64,000 nt of DNA. It comes from Nocardioides humi (GTDB lineage: Bacteria; Actinomycetota; Actinomycetes; Propionibacteriales; Nocardioidaceae). Shown here in pieces: positions 7,771 through 16,597 of this stretch. A program made the translations under genes and the position numbers. Location: NCBI RefSeq assembly GCF_006494775.1, contig NZ_CP041146.1, positions 558,001 through 622,000 of the forward strand. Reading direction: 5' to 3'. The notes beneath the pieces were generated by a model. The model saw only the letters and a program-made list of their open reading frames with translations, did no database searches and was not told the origin of the DNA. Numbering within the stretch: position 1 is the stretch's first letter; every line of letters begins with the position of its first letter.

Positions 7771-8583
7771 ATGGGGATCGAGTTCCGCGATGTCGGCAAG
7801 ACCTACCCCGACGGCACCGTCGCCGTGACGGGCTTCTCGTGCACCGTTCCCTCCCACCGCACACTCGCGCTGGTCGGGACCTCCGGCTCCGGCAAGACCA
7901 CGCTGATGCGGATGGTCAACCGGATGGTCGAGCCGACCACCGGCACCGTCCTCATCGACGACCGCGACGTGCGCACCCTCGACAAGGTGGAGCTGCGCCG
8001 CTCGATCGGCTACGTCCCCCAGGCCGGCGGCCTGCTCCCCCACCGCCGGGTGGTCGACAACGTCGCGACGGTGCCGGTCCTCACCGGTACGCCGAAGCGC
8101 GCGGCGCGCGCCGCCGCCCTCGAGCTGCTCGAGCTGGTGGGTCTCGACCCCGCGCTCGGCCGCCGCTATCCCGCCCAGCTGTCCGGCGGCCAGCAGCAGC
8201 GCGTGGCCGTGGCCCGGGCGCTGGCGGCGGAGCCCAACGTCCTGCTCATGGACGAGCCGTTCGGCGCCGTCGACCCGATCGTGCGCCGGGGCCTGCAGGA
8301 CCAGCTGCTCCAGCTCCAGGCCGAGCTCGGCAAGACCATCGTGCTGGTCACCCACGACATCGACGAGGCCTTCCGGCTCGGCGACGACGTCGTGATCCTC
8401 CGCACCGGCGGGATCGTCGCGCAGACCGGGACGCCCAAGGAGATCGTGGCCGCGCCGGCCGACGACTTCGTCCGCGACTTCATCGGGTCCGACCGCGCCG
8501 AGCGGGCGCTGCGCACCGTCGAGGTCGACGGCCGCAACCTGGTGGTCGACGGCGACGGCCGGCCGGTCGGGGTCCTCGGATGA
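7771..8583 (+). CDS. Osmoprotectant ABC importer, ATP-binding subunit (OpuC/ProV type)
   Basis: A 270-residue ATPase with Walker A (GTSGSGKTT), Q loop (YVPQAGG), signature (LSGGQQQRVAVARA), Walker B (VLLMDEP) and switch His (LVTHD). The order ATPase-permease-permease-binding protein and the families of the partners identify a glycine betaine/choline-type importer. It is shorter than ProV because the C-terminal CBS pair is reduced to a stub. The ATG at 7771 is preferred over 7741 because the protein then begins at the usual GIEFRDVGKTY. Its TGA overlaps the next ATG. Confidence 0.92.
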   Translation: MGIEFRDVGKTYPDGTVAVTGFSCTVPSHRTLALVGTSGSGKTTLMRMVNRMVEPTTGTVLIDDRDVRTLDKVELRRSIGYVPQAGGLLPHRRVVDNVATVPVLTGTPKRAARAAALELLELVGLDPALGRRYPAQLSGGQQQRVAVARALAAEPNVLLMDEPFGAVDPIVRRGLQDQLLQLQAELGKTIVLVTHDIDEAFRLGDDVVILRTGGIVAQTGTPKEIVAAPADDFVRDFIGSDRAERALRTVEVDGRNLVVDGDGRPVGVLG

Positions 8584-9218
8584 GCTGGCTCACCGCCAAT
8601 GTCGACTACGTCCTCGACATGCTGGTGCAGCATGTCCGGCTGTCGGTGCCCGCCGTCGTGATCAGCGTCCTGATCGCGATCGTGCTGGGCCGGATCGCCT
8701 GGCGCTGGCCCCGGGCCGGCACCGTCGTCCTCGGCACGGCGAGCCTGCTCTACTCCGTCCCCGCGCTGCCCCTGCTCATCGTGATCCCGGTCCTGCTCGG
8801 CATCCCGCTGCGCTCCGGCCTGACCCTCATCGTCGCGCTGGCCGTCTACGGCACCGCCCTGCTCGCCGGCACGGCCGCCGACGCGTTCCGCTCCGTCGAC
8901 GGCCGGGTCCGCGAGGCGGCCGAGGCGATGGGCTACTCCCGCACGGGACTGTTCTGGAAGGTCGACCTGCCGCTCGCCGTACCCGTGCTGCTGTCGGGGG
9001 TCCGGGTGATCACCGTGAGCACCGTCAGCCTGGTGACGATCGGCGCCCTGGTCGGCATCCCGAGCCTCGGCAACCTGCTCACCGACGGCTTCCAGCGCGA
9101 CATCCGCGCCGAGATCGTCACCGGCGTGGTCGGCACGATGCTGCTGGCGGTGGCGCTCGACCTGCTCCTCGTCGGGCTCGGCCGGCTCGTGACGCCGTGG
9201 CGGGCCACCGTCCCGTAG
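8580..9218 (+). CDS. Osmoprotectant ABC importer, permease 1 (OpuCB/ProW type)
   Basis: A 212-residue membrane protein with about five hydrophobic helices and the coupling motif EAAEAMGYSRTGLFWKV before the conserved PLAVPVLLSG. It overlaps the ATPase by ATGA. It forms the translocation pore with the permease encoded at 9229. Length and motif match the short ProW-like permeases of Gram-positive OpuC systems. Confidence 0.92.
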   Translation: MSWLTANVDYVLDMLVQHVRLSVPAVVISVLIAIVLGRIAWRWPRAGTVVLGTASLLYSVPALPLLIVIPVLLGIPLRSGLTLIVALAVYGTALLAGTAADAFRSVDGRVREAAEAMGYSRTGLFWKVDLPLAVPVLLSGVRVITVSTVSLVTIGALVGIPSLGNLLTDGFQRDIRAEIVTGVVGTMLLAVALDLLLVGLGRLVTPWRATVP

Positions 9219-9228
9219 GGGTGACCAC

Positions 9229-9897
9229 GTGAACCTCTTCGGCGACGCGCTCTCCTGGATCGCCGACGGCTCCCACTGGGGCGGCCCGGGCGGCATCGAC
9301 CACCGGATCCTCCAGCACCTGCTGGTCACCTTCGCCGCCGTCGGCATCGCCGCGGTGGTCGCGCTCCCCCTCGGCGTCCTCATCGGCCACACCGGCCGCG
9401 GCCGGCTGGTCGTCGTCGCGCTCGCCGGGGCCGTCCGCGCCGTCCCGACGCTCGGCCTGCTCACCCTGCTCGGCCTGGCGCTCGGCATCGGCATCGAGGC
9501 GCCGCTGCTCGCCCTCGTGGCGCTCGGCTTCCCCTCCCTGCTCGCCGGTGCGTACGCCGGCATCGAGGCGGCCGACCGCGGCGCCGTCGACGCCGCCCGC
9601 GCCGTCGGCATGAGCGAGTGGCAGCTGGTCGCCCGGGTCGAGATCCCGCTCGGCGCCGACGTCATCCTCGGCGGGATCCGCGCCGCCACGCTGCAGATCG
9701 TCGCGACGGCCACCCTGGCGGCGTACATCTCCGACACCGGGCTGGGCCGCTACCTCTTCGCCGGCCTCAAGTCCCGCGACTACGCCCAGATGCTCGCCGG
9801 CGCGCTGCTCGTGGCCGCGCTGGCGCTCCTGCTCGACCTCACCATGGCTGCCCTCCAGCGGGCCAGCCGTCCCACCACAGGAAAGGTTCCGTCATGA
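9229..9897 (+). CDS. Osmoprotectant ABC importer, permease 2
   Basis: A 222-residue permease starting with GTG 9229, ten bases after the previous stop. It has about six hydrophobic segments and the coupling loop VDAARAVGMSEWQLVARVEIPLG (partly quoted). Its stop overlaps the ATG of the binding-protein gene, so all four importer genes form one coupled operon. A heterodimer with the 8580 permease is expected for the OpuCB/OpuCD pair. Confidence 0.92.
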   Translation: MNLFGDALSWIADGSHWGGPGGIDHRILQHLLVTFAAVGIAAVVALPLGVLIGHTGRGRLVVVALAGAVRAVPTLGLLTLLGLALGIGIEAPLLALVALGFPSLLAGAYAGIEAADRGAVDAARAVGMSEWQLVARVEIPLGADVILGGIRAATLQIVATATLAAYISDTGLGRYLFAGLKSRDYAQMLAGALLVAALALLLDLTMAALQRASRPTTGKVPS

Positions 9898-10798
9898 CCC
9901 GCACCCGCATCGGCCTGCTGCTGATCGCCGTCGCGTCGCTCTCCCTCACCGCCTGCGGAGGTGACGACTCCGACCCGCTCAGCTCCGGCGACAAGGGCGG
10001 CGACACGATCGTGATCGGCTCCCAGGACTACTACTCCAACGAGATCATCGCGGAGGCCTACGCCCAGGCCCTCGAGGCCGCCGACATCAAGGTCGACCGG
10101 CAGTTCAAGATCGGCCAGCGCGAGGCCTACCTCCCCGAGCTCGAGAACGGCTCGATCGACCTCTTCCCCGAGTACACCGGCCCGCTGCTGCAGGTCTGGC
10201 AGCCCGACACCGAGGCGCGCCTGTCCGAGGACGTCTACGACGCGCTGGTCGAGGCCACCCCCGACGGGCTGCGCGTGCTCGACCAGTCCCCGGCCACCGA
10301 CCAGGACTCCTACGTCGTCACCCGCGCCTTCGCCGAGAAGTGGGGCCTGGAGACCATCGACGACCTGGCCAAGGTCACCGACCCCTGGTCTTCGGCGCCA
10401 ACTCCGAGGCGGAGAGCCGCCCCAACGGGCCGAAGGGCCTCAAGGACACCTACGGCGTCGACGTGTCCTTCACGCCCATCGAGGACGGCGGCGGGCCGCT
10501 CACCGTCAAGGCGCTCAAGGACGACGACATCCAGCTGGCGATCATCTACACCGGCGACCCGTCGATCAAGAAGAACGACCTGGTGACCCTCGAGGACACC
10601 AAGGGCCTGTTCCTGGCCTCCAATGTCGTCCCCGTCGCCAGCGACGACGTCAGCGACGAGGCCGCCGGCATCATCAACAAGGTGAGCGCCGCGATGTCGC
10701 CGGAGGACCTGGTCGACCTCGACGCCCGCAGCGTCGACGAGCAGCTGCCCGCGGCGACCATCGCCAAGGACTGGCTCGAGCAAGAAGGGCTGCTGTGA
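9894..10798 (+). CDS. Osmoprotectant-binding lipoprotein (OpuCC/OsmF type), frameshifted as given
   Basis: Begins with a lipoprotein signal (lipobox LTAC, residues 17-20) and the type II binding-protein fold: TIVIGSQDYYSNEIIAEAYA, then LPELENGSIDLFPEYTG. After TIDDLAKVTDP the frame is lost; the next frame continues with LVFGANSEAESRPNG and runs to EQEGLL at 10798. One extra C in the C4 run at 10382-10385 restores an unbroken protein of about 301 residues. It should deliver betaine/choline-like solutes to the permeases. Either the gene is recently inactivated or the base is a sequencing error. Confidence 0.88.
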
Positions 10799-11643
10799 CG
10801 CTTGCCGTCACCGGCGCGACGGGAGGGCTCGGGGGACGCGTCGCCCGAGCCCTCGCGTCGCGCGGCGTCGCGCAGCGGCTGCTGGTCCGGGACCCGGCCC
10901 GCGCGCCGGAGCTCCCGGGCGCGACGGTCACCCCCACGTCGTACGCCGACCGCGGGCTCGCCGAGGCCTCGCTGGCCGGGGTGCGCACGCTCCTCATGGT
11001 CTCGGCCGCCGAGGCGGCGGACCGGCGCGAGCAGCACCTCGCGTTCGTCGACGCCGCCGCGGCCGCCGGCGTGGAGCACGTGGTCTACACGTCCTTCCAG
11101 GGTGCGGCGGCCGACGCCACGTTCACCCTGGCCCGCGACCACTGGGCGACCGAGGAGCACCTGCGTGCCTCCGGGATGGCGTTCACCTTCCTGCGCGACA
11201 GCCTCTACCTCGACCTCCTCCCCGACCTGGTCGGCGAGGACGGCGTGATCCGCGGTCCGGCCGGCGACGGCCGGCTGGCGGCGGTGACCCGCGACGACGT
11301 CGCGGCGAGCGCCGTCGCGGTCCTCCTCCGGCCCGACGCGCACGCCGGCGCCACCTACGATCTGACCGGCCCCGAGGCGCTCACCCTCGCCGAGGTGGCG
11401 GCGATCATCGCCGAGCACACCGGACGGCCGGTGACCTACCACGACGAGACCGTCGAGGAGGCCTACGCGTCGCGGCGGCGGTGGGACGCACCCCCGTGGC
11501 AGTACGACGCCTGGGTCTCCACCTACACCGCGATCGCCCGCGGCGAGCTCGCCGCGGTCACCGACCACGTGGCGCGGCTCACCGGCCGGGCGCCGACGGG
11601 ACTGGCGGCGTACCTCGGGCGCACGCCACAATCACCGGCATGA
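10795..11643 (+). CDS. NmrA/QorB-like NAD(P)-binding reductase
   Basis: A 282-residue atypical SDR starting with GTG 10795, overlapping the stop of the binding-protein gene. The dinucleotide motif is TGATGGLGGRV at residues 5-15. FVDAAAAAGVEHVVYTSFQG and LRDSLYLDLLPDLVG follow the NmrA/QorB pattern. Members act as NADPH:quinone reductases or redox-sensing proteins. No YxxxK motif is present, as is normal for this branch. The overlaps on both sides put it in an operon with neighbours of unrelated function. Confidence 0.85.
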   Translation: MTLAVTGATGGLGGRVARALASRGVAQRLLVRDPARAPELPGATVTPTSYADRGLAEASLAGVRTLLMVSAAEAADRREQHLAFVDAAAAAGVEHVVYTSFQGAAADATFTLARDHWATEEHLRASGMAFTFLRDSLYLDLLPDLVGEDGVIRGPAGDGRLAAVTRDDVAASAVAVLLRPDAHAGATYDLTGPEALTLAEVAAIIAEHTGRPVTYHDETVEEAYASRRRWDAPPWQYDAWVSTYTAIARGELAAVTDHVARLTGRAPTGLAAYLGRTPQSPA

Positions 11644-12019
11644 CCGCAGTCGCGCTGGTGTTCGCCGGGCTGGCCGCCCTGCTGCACGTGTACATCTGGG
11701 TGATGGAGTCGCTGACCTGGACCAGCGCCCGCACCCGCGCCACCTTCGGCACCACCGAGGCGGAGGCCGAGGCCACGAAGGAGCTGGCCTTCAACCAGGG
11801 CTTCTACAACCTCTTCCTCGCCGTGGTGACCGCCGGCGGCATCGTGGCGTACGCCGTGGACGAGGACACCGTCGGCGCGACGCTGGTGTTCACCGGCGCT
11901 GGGTCGATGGTCGCCGCCGGCCTGGTGCTCCTGCTGTCCTCCCCGACAAGGCCCGCTCCGCGATCACCCAGCTCGCGCTCCCGCTCGTCGCCGTGGTGCT
12001 GCTCGCCCTCGCACTCTGA
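11640..12019 (+). CDS. DUF1304 membrane protein, frameshifted as given
   Basis: Starts with ATG 11640 inside the previous stop (ATGA). It reads MTAVALVFAGLAALLHVYIW, an ELAFNQGFYNLFLA motif and further helices, the four-helix DUF1304 pattern. After LLLSS the frame breaks. One more C in the C4 run at 11941-11944 gives PDKARSAITQLALPLVAVV and a stop at 12017, for a normal length of about 126 residues. The function of DUF1304 is unknown; it is an inner-membrane protein. Confidence 0.85.
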
Positions 12020-12056
12020 CCGGCTGGCCCACCCCCGTCCGGGTACCTCCCGGCCC

Positions 12057-12680
12057 ATGGAGAACCGAGCCGACGACCAGCTCCGCGCCCTCGTGCTCTG
12101 CTGCACGCTCAAGCCGTCGCCGGCGACGTCGAGCTCCGAGCTCCTCGGCCGGCGCGTCCTGGAGGCGCTGGGCGGCCACGACGTCACCGGCGACCTGGTG
12201 CGCATCGCCGACCACCACGTCGCCTTCGGGGTGAGCACCGACGAGGGCGACGGCGACGAGTGGCCCGGGATCCGGCGCCAGGTGCTGGCCGCCGACATCC
12301 TGGTGATCGCGACGCCGATCTGGATGGGCCAACCGTCCGCGGTGTGCAAGCTGGTCCTCGAGCGGCTGGACGCCGAGCTGAGCGAGACCGACGACGAGGG
12401 CCGCATGCTCACCTACGGCAAGGTCGCCGGCGTCGCCGTCGTCGGCAACGAGGACGGCGCCCACCACGTGTCCGCGGAGGTCTACCAGGCGCTCAGCGAC
12501 GTCGGCTTCACCGTTCCCGCCAACGGCGTGACCTACTGGGTGGGCGAGGCGATGCAGGGCACCGACTACCAGGACCTCGACCCCGAGCCGGAGAAGACCG
12601 CGAGCACCACCACGACCCTGGCCGCCAACGCCGCGCACCTGGCGGCGCTGCTCAAGGCCGCGCCCTACCCACCGTCGTAG
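12057..12680 (+). CDS. Flavodoxin-fold NAD(P)H-dependent oxidoreductase
   Basis: A 207-residue protein with the flavodoxin-like pattern: strand RALVLCCTLKPSPATSSSE (the phosphate-binding loop region), DILVIATPIWMGQPSAVCK (FMN contact), and AGVAVVGNEDGAHHV. Family members are FMN-dependent quinone or azo reductases. The ATG at 12057 gives the normal N-terminus. It is convergent with the serpin-like gene, one base away. Confidence 0.85.
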   Translation: MENRADDQLRALVLCCTLKPSPATSSSELLGRRVLEALGGHDVTGDLVRIADHHVAFGVSTDEGDGDEWPGIRRQVLAADILVIATPIWMGQPSAVCKLVLERLDAELSETDDEGRMLTYGKVAGVAVVGNEDGAHHVSAEVYQALSDVGFTVPANGVTYWVGEAMQGTDYQDLDPEPEKTASTTTTLAANAAHLAALLKAAPYPPS

Positions 12681-12681
12681 T

Positions 12682-13820
12682 TCAGGGCCGGACCCAGGCG
12701 TGGAACAGTGGCATGCCCTCCCACGCTCCCCGCGGGCGACGGCGACGAGGGCGTGCGGCCGGTCGAAGGTGAGCACGACCCGCCGCACCCTCCGGTCGAC
12801 GTACGACGGCATGCCGGCCGCCCGGATCCCGAGCGCGGTGACGGCGGCGGCCCGGAACCCGTCGGCGTCGTAGGTGGCGGTCGCCGCCTGCACGCAGCGC
12901 AGGTCGAGCCCGTCGGCCAGCGCCTCCGGCGGGAGCAGGCCGGCCAGGCCGCGACCGGCCTCGGCGACGCCGGGGGCGGCGGTCAGCTCGTGGCGGGCCT
13001 CGGCGTGCCAGGCCGGGAGGCGGCTGGTCCACAGCTCGGCGCCCTCCTCGGGCGCCTGCCAGGCGACGAACGACTCGACGCCCTCGGTGACCCGCCACGC
13101 GTGGCCGTCGCCGAGCGGACCGGACGGACGCGAGCCGGGCGCGAGCGTCCCGCCGAGCCGGCGGGAGACGACCTCGTCGACGGCCCGCCACACGTCCGCG
13201 GCGGGCAGGTCCGGAGCGGCGATCACGCTGAGGACGTCGATGCCGTCGTCGGTGGGCGGGCCGGCCACCCCGACCGGGCCGGCGGCCTCGGTGGCGACGA
13301 CCGCCTGCAGCCCGTCCTCCAGCAGCAGCCGGCCGTCGCGGTCGGTGGCCAGCCGCTCGCGCCAGCGTGGCTCGGTGACCAGGGCGGAGGCGAGGAGCAG
13401 CAGCATCCGCGGGTCGGCCCGGAGCGGGAACGCCCGGATCAGGCCGCGGGTGTGCTCGCGCGCCCACGCGTCCAGGGCGGGCTGGCCGGGCAGCGGCCCG
13501 ACCGGCACCGGCCCGGGGACCGGCCGCAGCAGCGAGAGGTCGGGCCGCACCCAGCCGCCGAGGGCGGCACCGACGGCGGGATGCGGATCGGCGAGCAGGG
13601 CCGTGACGGCGGCCGTCGCGTCGCCGGCGGGCACGCCGAGCACCGCCTCGAGCGCGGCCCGGTCCGCGGGCTCCTCGACCGCCTCCGCCACAGCGCCGAG
13701 CAGCAGCCACAGTCCGGTCGCCGACAGGATCGGCGCCTCCGCCAGCCCCAGCCGCTCGCGGAGCCCCGCCGCGTGGTCGCGCAGGGCGGCGGCGGTCCGG
13801 CCGTCGACGACGGCGGTCAC
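12682..13820 (-). CDS. Serpin-like protein, frameshifted near its C-terminus
   Basis: About 379 residues once repaired, close to the usual serpin length. The frame opens with VDGRTAAALRDHAAG and GLWLLLGAVAEAV and continues to VVLTFDRPHALVAVARG; the last part then lies in the next frame as AWEGMPLFHAWVRP. Together these resemble the closing serpin signature (DRPF...G.PLF.G.V). One more base in the C4 run at 12728-12731 (G4 on this strand) joins them. Serpins trap proteases with an exposed loop. No signal peptide is seen. Translation is coupled to the upstream HNH-repeat gene (GTGA at 13817-13820). Confidence 0.65.
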
Positions 13821-14215
13821 GAGAGCTCCGTCGCGCGCCGCTTGACCTCGGCCCAGGGGAAGCGCTGGCGCAGGGTCGCGCCGCTCGGGACACCGTCCTG
13901 CTCCTTGGCCCACGCCGCGTAGTCGGCGAACGACCCCGTGCTGCCGGGAGCGGCGAGATAGCGGGCGACGATCGCGACCACGTCGTCGTCGCTCCAGCGG
14001 CGGCTGGTGGACCGGGTCTTGTTGGTGGCGACGCCCGCGTGGGCGCAGGCGGCGTTCCACGACCCGAACCGGCGGATCAGCAGCGCCGGCGAGGCGGCGT
14101 CGCGCGGCCGCTGCCAACCGTCGTACGCCGAGGCCGTGAGCGGCTCGCCGAGCTCGGCCGCCGCGGCGGCGAGGTCGGCGGCGATCTGCTCGTCGGAGAA
14201 CTCGGGGACCCGCAT
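13817..14215 (-). CDS. Homing-endonuclease-associated (HNH) repeat protein
   Basis: A 132-residue protein with two copies of the small DNA-binding repeat associated with HNH homing endonucleases. The first runs from FSDEQIAADLAAAAAELG to RRFGSWNAACAHAGV, the second from RRWSDDDVVAIVARYLA to RQRFPWAEVKRRA. There is no HNH nuclease core. It may be a stand-alone DNA-binding protein. I chose the ATG at 14215 because residues before it do not fit the repeat. It overlaps the serpin-like gene, an odd pairing. Confidence 0.7.
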   Translation of the reverse strand: MRVPEFSDEQIAADLAAAAAELGEPLTASAYDGWQRPRDAASPALLIRRFGSWNAACAHAGVATNKTRSTSRRWSDDDVVAIVARYLAAPGSTGSFADYAAWAKEQDGVPSGATLRQRFPWAEVKRRATELS

Positions 14216-14230
14216 GGGGCCCACCGTAGC

Positions 14231-14269
14231 CACCTTTCGAAGGTGACGGAGAGCCGTGACGGGGGTCAC
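14231..14269. promoter_or_regulatory. Two inverted repeats in a divergent promoter
   Basis: CACCTT-TCG-AAGGTG lies at 14231-14245 and GTGAC-GGGG-GTCAC at 14256-14269, both with perfect arms. They sit between the HNH-repeat gene (start 14215) and the chimeric ORF (start 14392). Operator function is inferred; the protein that binds is unknown. Confidence 0.45.
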
Positions 14270-14391
14270 TTGTCGGTGACGGACGAAGGCCGGGCGGATC
14301 TTCGGTCGTCGCGGCCGTGACCGACCGCACGCCCGCGAACCTACCGTCGGTGCACCCGCTGCGGCGGGCCCGTACCGAAGGAGCCAGACCG

Positions 14392-14685
14392 ATGCCTTTC
14401 CTCACCCCCGTTGTCCCGCAGGTGGACCCTGCGGAGTTCCTGAGGCGCCCGCACCAGGAGCGGATCCGCTTCCTCGCCACCTTCTGGGCCGAGAACGGCT
14501 TCGGCACCCAGAAGGTGGTGCACACGATCTACATCGTGAAGCTGCTCAAGAACTCGGTGAAGTACCGGATCGCCTCGGCCGAGAAGGCGCTGGGACGCTC
14601 GATCAGCTCCGACCGGCAGGCCATCGAGCTGGCCCTCACCGCCTGCCACTGGCTGGGGCGCGCGGTCCTGCTGGGCGCGCCCTGA
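14392..14685 (+). pseudogene. Chimeric ORF: DUF3556 N-terminus joined to PucR C-terminal helix-turn-helix
   Basis: A 97-residue in-frame ORF with GAAGGAG at 14377-14383. Residues 1 to about 48 (FLTPVVPQVDPAEFLRR, FWAENGFGTQKVVHTIYI) match the start of DUF3556 membrane proteins. From VKLLKNSVKYRIASAEKA onward (LGRSISSDRQAIELALTA, CHWLGRAVL) it matches the C-terminal DNA-binding helix region of PucR/CdaR regulators. A deletion appears to have fused two neighbouring genes in frame at about 14535-14545. It is probably a relic, but it keeps a good ribosome site and could make a small DNA-binding protein. Confidence 0.65.
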
Positions 14686-14777
14686 GAACGTCTTGTGTGC
14701 GACGACCAAAGGGCGGCACCCAAGTCCGGCCGCGCGGACCATGGGGCCGGACCCCGCTCCCGCCGTACCGTCGTGCC

Positions 14778-16190
14778 ATGACGGACGCCATCGTGATCGG
14801 CAGCGGGCCCAACGGGCTCGCCGCGGCGCTGACCCTGGCCCGCGCGGGCGCGCAGGTCACCGTGCTCGAGGCGCGGGACGAGATCGGCGGCGGGACCCGC
14901 ACCACGCAGCCGTTCGGCGAGGGCATCCTCGTCGACCACTGCGCGGCGTTCCACCCGATGGCGCTGCAGTCGCCCGCGCTGGCCGGCCTCGACCGCTACG
15001 GGCTGCAGTGGGCGTGGCCGGAGATCGACGCCGCGCACCCGCTCGACGACGCGGCGCCTGCCCTGCTGCACCGCTCCGTGGACGCGACGGCGTCCGGCCT
15101 GGGGGCGGACGCCCGCCGGTGGCGGCTGCTGTTCGGCGGGCCGTCCCGCGCCTACGACCGGCTCGCCGGCGACATCCTCGGCCCTGTCGTGCACCTGCCC
15201 CGCCACCCGCTCCTGCTGGGGCGCTTCGGTACGCCGACGCTGCTGCCCGCCGCCCTCCTGGCCCGGCTCTTCCGGACCGAGCAGGCCCGTGCGCTCTTCC
15301 TCGGCACCACCGCCCACGCCATGCGCCCGCTGACCGAGATCGTGTCCTCGGCCATCGGGATGGGCATCCTGACGGCCGGCCACCACGACGGCTGGCCCGT
15401 CGTGGTGGGCGGCACCCAGGCGCTGACCGACGCGATGGCGAAGGCGCTGGTCGACCTCGGCGGCAAGATCGAGACCGGCGTGCCGGTCACCTCCGCCGTC
15501 GAGCTCCCGCCCGCTCGCGCCGTGCTGCTCAACCTCTCGCCGTCGGCCGCCCTCGGCCTGTACGCCGACCGCCTGCCCGCGGGCACCCGGCGCGCCTACC
15601 GCCGGTACCGCTACGGCCCGGCCGCCTACAAGGTCGACTTCGCCGTCGAGCAGGGCGTGCCCTGGCGCGACGCCGAGGTCGGCCGCGCCGGCACGGTGCA
15701 CCTCGGCGGCGGCCCGGCGGAGATCATCGCCAACGAGAAGGCGGTCGCCGCCGGGCGGATGCCCGAGCGCCCGTTCGTCCTGCTGGGCCAGCAGTACCTC
15801 GCCGATCCCTCCCGCTCGCGCGGCGACGTCCACCCGGTCTACAGCTACGCCCACGTCCCCGCCGGGTACGACGGCGACGCGACCGAGGCGGTCGTCGACC
15901 AGGTGGAGCGCTTCGCCCCGGGGTTCCGCGAGCGGATCGTCGACCTCCGGGTGACCCGCCCGGGCGAGTTCGCGGCCGGCAACGCCAACTACGTCGGCGG
16001 CGACATCCTCACCGGTGCCAAGTCCCCCGGCGCGCTGCTCCTCGGGCCGCGCCCCGGCCGGAGCCCCTACCGCACCGGCGTCCGCGGGGTCTACCTGTGC
16101 TCGGCCGCCGCCCCTCCGGGTCCCGGCGCCCACGGCATGGCGGGGTACCGCGCGGCCCGGCTGGCGATCAAGGACCTCGGGCTGGGCTGA
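14778..16190 (+). CDS. CrtI/phytoene desaturase-like FAD oxidoreductase
   Basis: A 470-residue flavoprotein starting at ATG 14778. The N-terminal FAD motif is AIVIGSGPNGLAAALTLARAG, followed by EARDEIGGGTRT and an acidic loop. The C-terminus has YLCSAAAPPGPGAHGMAGYRAA, the second FAD contact of phytoene dehydrogenase-like proteins. Actinobacterial members of this group are largely uncharacterised and are not part of a carotenoid cluster here. An upstream in-frame extension to 14697 lacks homology and is ignored. It ends in a hairpin shared with a convergent gene tail. Confidence 0.88.
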   Translation: MTDAIVIGSGPNGLAAALTLARAGAQVTVLEARDEIGGGTRTTQPFGEGILVDHCAAFHPMALQSPALAGLDRYGLQWAWPEIDAAHPLDDAAPALLHRSVDATASGLGADARRWRLLFGGPSRAYDRLAGDILGPVVHLPRHPLLLGRFGTPTLLPAALLARLFRTEQARALFLGTTAHAMRPLTEIVSSAIGMGILTAGHHDGWPVVVGGTQALTDAMAKALVDLGGKIETGVPVTSAVELPPARAVLLNLSPSAALGLYADRLPAGTRRAYRRYRYGPAAYKVDFAVEQGVPWRDAEVGRAGTVHLGGGPAEIIANEKAVAAGRMPERPFVLLGQQYLADPSRSRGDVHPVYSYAHVPAGYDGDATEAVVDQVERFAPGFRERIVDLRVTRPGEFAAGNANYVGGDILTGAKSPGALLLGPRPGRSPYRTGVRGVYLCSAAAPPGPGAHGMAGYRAARLAIKDLGLG

Positions 16191-16208
16191 CTCCCCGCGG
16201 GGAATCAG
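16187..16208. terminator. Bidirectional hairpin between convergent gene ends
   Basis: CTGA-C-TCCCCGC pairs with GGGGA-A-TCAG around 16192-16203, a 10-bp stem with one mismatch. The stem contains the stop of the CrtI-like gene (16188-16190) and the stop of the minus-strand tail (16205-16207). This arrangement is typical of a terminator shared by two convergent genes. Confidence 0.6.
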
Positions 16209-16285
16209 TCCAGCGCGGCGGCGCCGTACACCTCGAGCCAGGTCAGGCACGCTTCGAGCCGGGCGGCGTCCCGGGTGATCCGGCC
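16205..16285 (-). pseudogene. C-terminal tail of an unidentified minus-strand gene
   Basis: The last 25 codons read GRITRDAARLEACLTWLEVY then GAAALD and a stop, with coding-like composition. Upstream of this the frame runs into the opposite-strand GMC oxidoreductase relic, so the rest of the gene is gone. The shared terminator hairpin supports that a real gene once ended here. I do not recognise the family. Confidence 0.4.
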
Positions 16286-16552
16286 GCCGAGCTGCTGCTC
16301 TCCGGCATCGGGCCCGCCGACCACCTGGCCGAGCACGGCATCGCCCCCGTGGTCGACTACCCGCACGTCGGCGCGCACCTGGCGGACCACCCGTGCACCG
16401 CGCGGATGGGGACGGAGGGCGAGGGCGTGCTGGACGCGAGCCTGCGGGTCGCCGACGCCTCGGCGATGCCGCGGGTCACCCACGGCAACACCCACGCCCC
16501 GACCATGCTGATCGGCGAGAAGGCCGCCGACCTGATCCGGGGCGGTGCCTGA
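16283..16552 (+). pseudogene. GMC oxidoreductase relic with internal deletion
   Basis: The frame begins AAELLLSGIGPADHLAEHGI and goes through VGAHLADHP, which belongs to the middle of choline-dehydrogenase-like GMC flavoenzymes. It jumps directly at about 16390 to CTARMGTEGEGVLDASLRV and ADASAMPRVTHGNTHAPTML, the last 60 residues of the same family. The N-terminal FAD domain and more than 200 residues between the two parts are missing. The junction is in frame, and the natural stop is kept at 16550-16552. Confidence 0.85.
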
Positions 16553-16597
16553 ACCGGCCGTCGTCGGCCGTCATCAGCCGTCTGCCAGCATGGCGGG

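Noticed and set aside
11964..14525. 853-codon minus-strand ORF
   Set aside because: It contains the serpin-like frame, but its two ends are out-of-frame readings of neighbouring genes. I kept only 12682-13820.
14693..16552. 619-codon frame overlapping the CrtI-like gene and running into the GMC relic
   Set aside because: Only the last 90 codons match a family; the rest is an alternate-frame reading.
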